Assembly (NCBI GenBank): GCA_013214715.1
Contig: JABSSB010000036.1
Coordinates: forward strand, 1 to 11,101
Direction of reading: 5' to 3'
From: Paracoccaceae bacterium
GTDB taxonomy: Bacteria; Pseudomonadota; Alphaproteobacteria; Rhodobacterales; Rhodobacteraceae
DNA: 11,101 nucleotides
In this document: one piece after another, positions 6,380 to 11,101 of the stretch
Layout: the number at the start of each line of letters is the position of its first letter
Numbering within the stretch: position 1 is the first letter of the stretch
The notes under the pieces: generated by a model
Database searches by the model: none
What the model saw: only the letters and a program-made list of their open reading frames with translations
Told to the model about the DNA's origin: nothing
Position numbers and translations under genes: made by a program

Positions 6380-6960
6380 TGGTAAAACCCCGCAAACCTT
6401 CCCGCTCGGCTCTAAAACAGAGTGCCTTGGTCACCGTAGCGGGGTTCTTGGTTGCGTCCGCCGTCTTGCGACTGATCCCACTTGCGGAGCCTGCAATGGC
6501 GTTAGTAGGAACGGAGCAGGATGGAGGAACACCAATTTCGGCGCTTCAGGATCCTGACCTTCAATCTCTGCTTGACCGGTTGCGCGCGCGAGAAGCCGAT
6601 TTGGCCGCGCGGGAAGCAGCGCTCCAGGATCGAGAGCGCGCCCTGCGCATTGCCGAAGATGCATTGGAGGTTCAGCTCGATGAGCTGATAGCGGTGGAAA
6701 CGGCCTTGGCCGACACAATTGCTGCGGCTGAAATCGCCTTTGAAACCGATGTTGCGAACCTGACCGATGTGTTTGGGGAAATGAAGCCCAAGCAAGCAGC
6801 GGCGCTGTTTTCAGAGATGGATCCCGGTTTTGCGGCAGGGTTCCTGTCCCGGATGCGGGCCGAAACTTCGGCGGGGATCATGGCAGCGATGGAACCCCAT
6901 GCAGCCTATTCCATCAGCGTGATCATGGCCGGACGCAATGCAAATGTCCCGTTGGAATAA
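6379..6960 (+). CDS. MotE-like flagellar protein (MotC-chaperone family, MgtE-N-like C-terminus)
   Basis: The 193-residue protein has a basic start and a hydrophobic helix at about 15-35, which may be a signal anchor or a cleaved signal. A long coiled coil follows (about 60-125: R-A-R-E-A-D-L-A-A-R-E-A-A-L-Q-D-R-E-R). The C-terminal helical block (about 130-188) reads M-K-P-K-Q-A-A-A-L-F, E-M-D-P and I-M-A-G-R-N. This is the architecture of MotE (COG3334), described in Sinorhizobium as a periplasmic chaperone for the motility protein MotC; the C-terminal block resembles the MgtE N domain. Calling it a chaperone for the large secreted protein two genes downstream is inference from family and position. 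The start overlaps the previous stop as TGATG. Confidence 0.83.
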   Translation: MVKPRKPSRSALKQSALVTVAGFLVASAVLRLIPLAEPAMALVGTEQDGGTPISALQDPDLQSLLDRLRAREADLAAREAALQDRERALRIAEDALEVQLDELIAVETALADTIAAAEIAFETDVANLTDVFGEMKPKQAAALFSEMDPGFAAGFLSRMRAETSAGIMAAMEPHAAYSISVIMAGRNANVPLE

Positions 6961-6993
6961 TCAACAACGACCGAACATAGTCGGAGCAGCTTA

Positions 6994-7863
6994 ATGTTTG
7001 GATTAATAGGAATTCTTGTCGTTTTTGTCATGGTCTTTGGCGGCTATCTGGCTGCAGGAGGCAAAATGGGCATCATCCTCAACGCGTTGCCCTTTGAAAT
7101 GATGATCATCGGCGGCGCAGCAATCGGGGCATTCCTGATTGCCAATAGCTTGGCCACCATCAAACACACGCTCCTTGACGTCCCGAAAGTGTTCCGTGGG
7201 CCGAAATGGAAGTCGGATGATTATCGTGACCTGCTTTGCCTACTTTTCGCTTTGGTCCGGCTGTCGCGTCAGGATCCCATCGTTCTGGAGCAGCATATAG
7301 AGGAACCTGAGCAATCTGATTTGTTTGGGCAATATCCAAAAATCCAGAAGGACCAGGAAGCGGTAGAACTGATTTGCGATACAATGCGGTCCGCTGCGAT
7401 GAACTATAATGACCCGATGCAGGTTGAAGAGGTGCTCGACAAGCGGATCGAGGCGCATCAGGAAACCGCAATGCATTCGTCCCATGCACTTCAAACCGTG
7501 GCGGATGGGTTGCCCGCCCTCGGAATCGTTGCCGCTGTTCTTGGGGTGATCAAGACGATGGGGTCGATCGACCAACCTCCCGCAGTTCTTGGAAAATTGA
7601 TTGGTGGCGCGTTGGTGGGGACGTTTCTGGGGGTGTTTCTGGCCTATGGATTCGTAGGCCCGCTGGCCGCCCGGATCAAATCCGTAGTCGAAGAAGATTT
7701 ATATTTCTACCTCCTGATCCGCGAGGTCCTCGTCGCCAATCTGCATGATCATTCCGCGCCAATTTGCGTCGAGGTCGGACGCCAGAATACCCCTTCCCAT
7801 TTGCGGCCTGCATTCTCTGAAATGGAAACCGCCTTGAAAGACATCCGGCAGGAGAGCGCATGA
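6994..7863 (+). CDS. motA: Flagellar stator protein MotA (proton-driven type)
   Basis: MotA is the membrane subunit of the ion-channel stator that drives flagellar rotation. The 289-residue length matches the Escherichia coli-type MotA with a long cytoplasmic loop. Four hydrophobic segments lie at about 1-20, 34-54, 168-188 and 205-224. The residues needed for rotor contact and proton flow can be placed: R92 and E99 (as R90 and E98 in E. coli, with a one-residue deletion between them), P174 in G-L-P-A-L-G-I-V-A-A-V-L-G-V, and P223 in V-G-P-L-A. GGAG (6984-6987) lies six bases before ATG 6994. It follows the MotE-like gene after 33 bases and overlaps the next gene by four. No motB is in the window. 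Confidence 0.95.
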   Translation: MFGLIGILVVFVMVFGGYLAAGGKMGIILNALPFEMMIIGGAAIGAFLIANSLATIKHTLLDVPKVFRGPKWKSDDYRDLLCLLFALVRLSRQDPIVLEQHIEEPEQSDLFGQYPKIQKDQEAVELICDTMRSAAMNYNDPMQVEEVLDKRIEAHQETAMHSSHALQTVADGLPALGIVAAVLGVIKTMGSIDQPPAVLGKLIGGALVGTFLGVFLAYGFVGPLAARIKSVVEEDLYFYLLIREVLVANLHDHSAPICVEVGRQNTPSHLRPAFSEMETALKDIRQESA

Positions 7864-10304
7864 TGCGACTGCTCATTGCAGCATTTCTGACCCTTCTAGC
7901 GTCTTTGACGCAGGCACAAACGCTTGTCGTGAGATCAGGGGAGCATGATCAATTCACGCGTTTGGTTATTCCACAAGTCGGCGCCACGAATTGGAAAGTC
8001 ACTTATACACCAACCGGCGCGCAGGTCAGCCTTGACGCTGAGGGCGTGACTCTGGACCTGTCCCAGGTCTTCGAACGCGTGCCGCGCACCCGACTTGACG
8101 GTCTTGGCTATGATCCAGAAAGACAAATGCTGACCATGGCTTTGAACTGCGCCTGCCCGATCGCCGCTTTCGTATATAAGGGCAGCTATCTGGTTCTAGA
8201 TGTCCAAAATGGGGAGCAAAGGCAGCCTCAGATTTTGGCAGAGACGCAATATCGTTTTCAAGGCTTGTCGCCGGTCGGGTCGCCGTTTGACAGATTGTCC
8301 AGAAGATCTCCAGAGGTTGAGGGGCGTGATGAAAAGGTCGAGGAGGTCAAAAACCCAATAGGCAACTTTCGTGCCTTGCCGATACAGCCTCTTAGCGGTG
8401 GCGGTATGCCGCCGGAGGTCGGCTTGGCGCTGGACAGCACTGATCCCATGCAAGAGCTGTTGCGGCAGGAGGTGCTTGACGCTGCAGCGCAAGGGATGGT
8501 CCAACTGCCTAAGCCAATGGACACACAATCCCAGACAGCGCTGCCGCTCGTTCAGGCGCCACCTGCCATGGCGAACCCGGAGGTGTCGGCCGCGACACTG
8601 CTGTCGAACCATGTCAGAACACGCACCTCAAGACAGGGTCGCACCTCCCCTCCCCAACTCAATAGCCAAACCTGTATTCCCGATATGGTGTTTTGGCCTG
8701 ACACCAGTACGCTAGACGGTCGTTTTTCTGCCGATATCGGACGGCTCAACCGGCAGCGGGCCGATAGCCCGGACGACGTGGCCGCCTTGCGCGAAACAGC
8801 CAAAACACTGCTGTATTATGGCTTTGGGGCCGAGGCAAAGACACTGGCTGCGATCTTGCCCAGAGCTGATGAACGGGACCTGCTTATGGCTCTGGCCGAC
8901 GTGATCGATCACGGCTACGCGCCCGGTTCCAATGTTTTGACAGGCCAAACCAGTTGCGACGGGCTGATTGCGCTCTGGTCCTATCTGGCAAGCCACACAC
9001 CATCGGCGAGTGGGGCTGAAAGCGATTTGTCGAAGGTCATACATGCACTCTCGACTTTGCCTGCTCCGCTACGGGCTCATGTTGGTCCCATGCTGGTGGA
9101 GCGCTTGATTCAAGCAGACCAAGCGGACTATGCAGACCAGGTTCTACGCATCATGACAGGAAGTCCATCAGATCGGAAGGACCCTGCACAGGTTGCAACT
9201 GCCATGGTCGCGGCAGGGCAAGGAGACCCCGATCATGCCCGGCGCACGGCCGAACAGGTCATCGAAGATCAAGCGCCTGAAGCCGCAAGCGCCTTCCCGG
9301 TTCTGGTCCAGGCCGCGTTTGACCAGCGCAGCCCGTTGCAGGAGGCACAGATTGACCTTTTGCGCAGCTACGTTGTGGAACACCGAGGCACGCAACTTGG
9401 TGAGAAACTGGAAAAGGCACTTATCTTGGCGTTAGGCTTGCAAAGACAGTTTGGAGACGCTGTACAAGGGCTTTTGGCACTGGACCCTCTACCGGCTGAG
9501 CTTGCCAGTCAGCTGGCGCAGGTTCTGACCGAGGCCGGCACAGACATCGACTTCTTGAGATATGCTTTGGCTACAGACAATCCATGGCAGGGATTGCCGG
9601 GCAACCCGGCTCTTCTGGCAATGAGCGAACGTCTGATCGATTTGGGCTTTCCCTCAGAAGCGCGCAACCTTGCTATCGCGTCGCAGGATGGTCGGGTTGA
9701 GAGGGACAGGCGTTTGATGCGAGCTCGGGCAGCACTGGACATGCGCAATCCGGCCTGGGCCTTGCGTGATCTCAAGGGCTTGACGGGTCCGGACGCTGAT
9801 CCGTTGCGGGCAGAAGCTTACGAACAAAGTGATAGCCTGGACGATGCCAGCCTGCTTTATGCGCGTTTGGGAGACACCGAAAACGTTGATCGCCTTGCGT
9901 GGCAACGGCACTCCGACGACGGTTGGCGCACGGCGAGCCCAGATGTAGCGGACAGTCCTGATAAAGAGGAGGGACTTCGCCCCGCCGATCAAGAATCTGC
10001 TACCTTGACAGCGACCGCCCCGCCCCAAGACGGCGTTGGCCGGGCTGACACACCACCGGCTGAAATACCACCGATAGATGCGCCACGAGACCCACTATCA
10101 GACAGCGGAGCAGACCCAAGTCTCGAAACGAGGTATGGTGCCTTGATCGACGCCGCTCGCAACCTGTCGCAAGCTGTTCCGGCAGCCGAGTCGCTGGATA
10201 TCAGTGCCTCTCTAGCCCGCGATCTCAAAACCAACAGCGCGCAGACCCGCGCCTTGGTCGAACAGTTGTTGAGCCGTGCCACTGCAGCCGATGTGCTCGA
10301 ATGA
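7860..10304 (+). CDS. Large secreted protein of unknown function in the stator operon (MotC-like role proposed)
   Basis: I do not recognise an established family. The 814-residue protein starts with a clear signal peptide (cleavage likely after T-Q-A, residue 19), so it should act in the periplasm. Residues 20-115 look like a small beta domain of AMIN type (H-D-Q-F-T-R-L-V-I-P, then C97-A-C99-P, then G-S-Y-L-V-L-D-V). Residues 120-270 are a proline-rich linker. Residues 285-680 are alpha-helical with Ala/Leu-rich paired helices that resemble degenerate TPR repeats. An acidic, Pro-rich low-complexity stretch (about 690-755) precedes a short helical end. There are exactly four cysteines (97, 99, 272, 366). 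The start ATGA overlaps the motA stop, so it is translationally coupled to motA. Secretion, helical repeats and linkage to a MotE-like protein resemble rhizobial MotC, but homology is not shown. Confidence 0.88.
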   Translation: MMRLLIAAFLTLLASLTQAQTLVVRSGEHDQFTRLVIPQVGATNWKVTYTPTGAQVSLDAEGVTLDLSQVFERVPRTRLDGLGYDPERQMLTMALNCACPIAAFVYKGSYLVLDVQNGEQRQPQILAETQYRFQGLSPVGSPFDRLSRRSPEVEGRDEKVEEVKNPIGNFRALPIQPLSGGGMPPEVGLALDSTDPMQELLRQEVLDAAAQGMVQLPKPMDTQSQTALPLVQAPPAMANPEVSAATLLSNHVRTRTSRQGRTSPPQLNSQTCIPDMVFWPDTSTLDGRFSADIGRLNRQRADSPDDVAALRETAKTLLYYGFGAEAKTLAAILPRADERDLLMALADVIDHGYAPGSNVLTGQTSCDGLIALWSYLASHTPSASGAESDLSKVIHALSTLPAPLRAHVGPMLVERLIQADQADYADQVLRIMTGSPSDRKDPAQVATAMVAAGQGDPDHARRTAEQVIEDQAPEAASAFPVLVQAAFDQRSPLQEAQIDLLRSYVVEHRGTQLGEKLEKALILALGLQRQFGDAVQGLLALDPLPAELASQLAQVLTEAGTDIDFLRYALATDNPWQGLPGNPALLAMSERLIDLGFPSEARNLAIASQDGRVERDRRLMRARAALDMRNPAWALRDLKGLTGPDADPLRAEAYEQSDSLDDASLLYARLGDTENVDRLAWQRHSDDGWRTASPDVADSPDKEEGLRPADQESATLTATAPPQDGVGRADTPPAEIPPIDAPRDPLSDSGADPSLETRYGALIDAARNLSQAVPAAESLDISASLARDLKTNSAQTRALVEQLLSRATAADVLE

Positions 10305-10308
10305 AATT

Positions 10309-10327
10309 GGTTCGAGACAGCCGAACC
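10309..10327 (+). terminator. Short hairpin after the stator operon (weak terminator candidate)
   Basis: GGTTCG (10309-10314) pairs with CGAACC (10322-10327) around a seven-base loop, five bases after the TGA at 10302-10304. The position suits the end of a rightward operon that meets pcaG head-on, but the stem is only six pairs and no T run follows. The rest of 10305-10441 holds no gene, repeat or promoter that I can see. Confidence 0.25.
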
Positions 10328-10441
10328 GAAGCCGGGCTATGTGGCGAATGCCCTCTCTGCCACTGGCTGAAAGATCACTCTCGCTTCAAGATCCTGGCGC
10401 CATAGGCTCACTGTTCGGGATGCACCGGATAGTGTTTTGGG

Positions 10442-11041
10442 TCAAAGATCGAGGAAAACCGTCTCTTTAGGGCCTTGCAGATGAATATCAAATTCATAAG
10501 CGTCAGCACCAACGGTTTTCGCTGTCAAACTGTCCACCCTTGGCCGGTGTTCGATCCGAGACAGCAGCGGGTCTGACATCAGGTCATCTTCGGGAAAATA
10601 GAGGCGCGTTTGCAGTCCCATATTCAAACCACGCGCGGCGATCCAGAAGGAGATATGCGGTGCCATCAACCGCCCCGCACGGTCCGAGACGGCCCCCGGT
10701 TTGACCGTATGGAGTTCAAACCGGCCCGTCTCGGGGTCGGCGGCAAACCGACAAAACCCGGATAGCGCGGGATCCGCACCCGGCAGCCCCGGGTAAACAC
10801 CATTTGCATCTGCTTGCCATGTTTCAAAAATGGCATCGCGCAGCGCCCAACCCGTGCCATCAAACAAATGGCCCGTGACAGAGATACGCTGTCCCTGCAC
10901 GCCTTCGGATATTGGTGTGTGACCAACCTGCGCGTGGTAAATCTCCGGCAGGCCCGCTGCGGTCGGAAGGCAGCCGATATGGACATAAGGACCCGCGGTC
11001 TGACTGGGTGTTTCGTCAAGAAGATCAAGATTTTGCGGCAT
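10442..11041 (-). CDS. pcaG: Protocatechuate 3,4-dioxygenase alpha subunit PcaG
   Basis: PcaG with PcaH forms the non-haem Fe(III) dioxygenase that opens protocatechuate between carbons 3 and 4, giving 3-carboxy-cis,cis-muconate in the beta-ketoadipate pathway. The 199-residue length is that of alpha subunits. The N-terminus has E-T-P-S-Q-T-A-G-P-Y-V-H-I-G (about 10-23). The beta-sandwich dioxygenase core shows V-T-G-H-L-F-D-G, E-T-W-Q-A-D-A-N-G-V-Y and G-R-F-E-L-H-T-V-K-P-G, then A-P-H-I-S-F-W-I-A-A-R-G-L-N-M-G-L-Q-T-R-L-Y-F, and the end carries L-L-S-R-I-E. Iron ligands are expected on the beta subunit, which fits the alpha assignment. ATG 11041 comes three bases after the pcaH stop, with AAGGG upstream inside pcaH. 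It points towards the flagellar operon and no pcaB follows. Confidence 0.96.
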   Translation of the reverse strand: MPQNLDLLDETPSQTAGPYVHIGCLPTAAGLPEIYHAQVGHTPISEGVQGQRISVTGHLFDGTGWALRDAIFETWQADANGVYPGLPGADPALSGFCRFAADPETGRFELHTVKPGAVSDRAGRLMAPHISFWIAARGLNMGLQTRLYFPEDDLMSDPLLSRIEHRPRVDSLTAKTVGADAYEFDIHLQGPKETVFLDL

Positions 11042-11044
11042 CTG

Positions 11045-11101
11045 TCACATCCCTTCTAGCCGGTTTTCAAACCAGCTTTGCTGTCGACCGCGCAGCACGA
11101 T
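11045..11101 (-). CDS. pcaH: Protocatechuate 3,4-dioxygenase beta subunit PcaH, C-terminal end only
   Basis: Only the last 18 codons and the TGA (11047-11045) are inside the window; the gene continues to the right. The tail reads IVLRGRQQSWFENRLEGM, which has the I-V-L-R-G-R and F-E-N-R ending typical of PcaH. It stands directly before pcaG in the same direction, the usual pcaH-pcaG order, with a three-base gap. The catalytic Tyr and His iron ligands lie outside the window and cannot be checked. Confidence 0.85.
   Translation of the reverse strand: MVLRGRQQSWFENRLEGM

Noticed and set aside
6971..6984. Small inverted repeat CCGA-N6-TCGG between the MotE-like gene and motA
   Set aside because: Four-base arms are too short to support a terminator or operator, and the 33-bp gap is ordinary operon spacing.
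6991..7006. TTAA-N8-TTAA at the motA start, CtrA-like at first sight
   Set aside because: The spacing is eight bases where CtrA needs seven, and the site overlaps the motA start codon inside the operon.
10360..10368. GCCAcTGGC palindrome in the pcaG-side intergenic region
   Set aside because: Nine bases with four-base arms occur often by chance, and both flanking genes converge here, so no promoter or operator is expected.

Overview
The window comes from the chromosome of an alphaproteobacterium, most likely a Rhodobacteraceae (roseobacter-group) species. The evidence is the protein sequences, the gene order fliP-fliN-fliH-fliF facing fliL-(small coiled-coil protein)-MotE-like-motA-(large periplasmic protein), a CtrA-type box between the two flagellar operons, and a neighbouring pcaHG pair. 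This assignment rests on family recognition, not on a search.

Left part (1-2007), envelope polysaccharide. A sugar-phosphate transferase that starts a lipid-linked polysaccharide reads leftwards off the window edge. It is divergent from a lipoprotein of the Wza-type polysaccharide export family (853-2007). At the very edge, the last codons of an unidentified rightward gene end at 106 and overlap the tail of the transferase frame. A strong hairpin covers the stop codon of the export gene.

Central part (2131-10304), flagellum. Two divergent operons share a 107-bp intergenic region. Leftward: fliF (MS ring), fliH-like (export ATPase regulator), fliN (C-ring) and fliP (export gate), with stop and start codons overlapping throughout. 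Rightward: fliL, a 132-residue membrane/coiled-coil protein with a TTG start, a MotE-like protein, motA, and an 814-residue secreted protein with no assigned function. The rightward set reads as a stator-assembly operon. It carries MotA but not MotB, and the 814-residue protein occupies a place similar to that of MotC in rhizobia. A TTAA-N7-TTAG site at 5420-5434 suggests both operons are controlled by CtrA, the known flagellar regulator in this group.

Right part (10442-11101), aromatic catabolism. pcaG and the last 18 codons of pcaH, the two subunits of protocatechuate 3,4-dioxygenase, run leftwards and converge on the end of the flagellar operon. No RNA genes, insertion sequences, CRISPR arrays or tRNAs were seen. 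The least explained element is the 814-residue protein and its likely partnership with MotA and the MotE-like protein.
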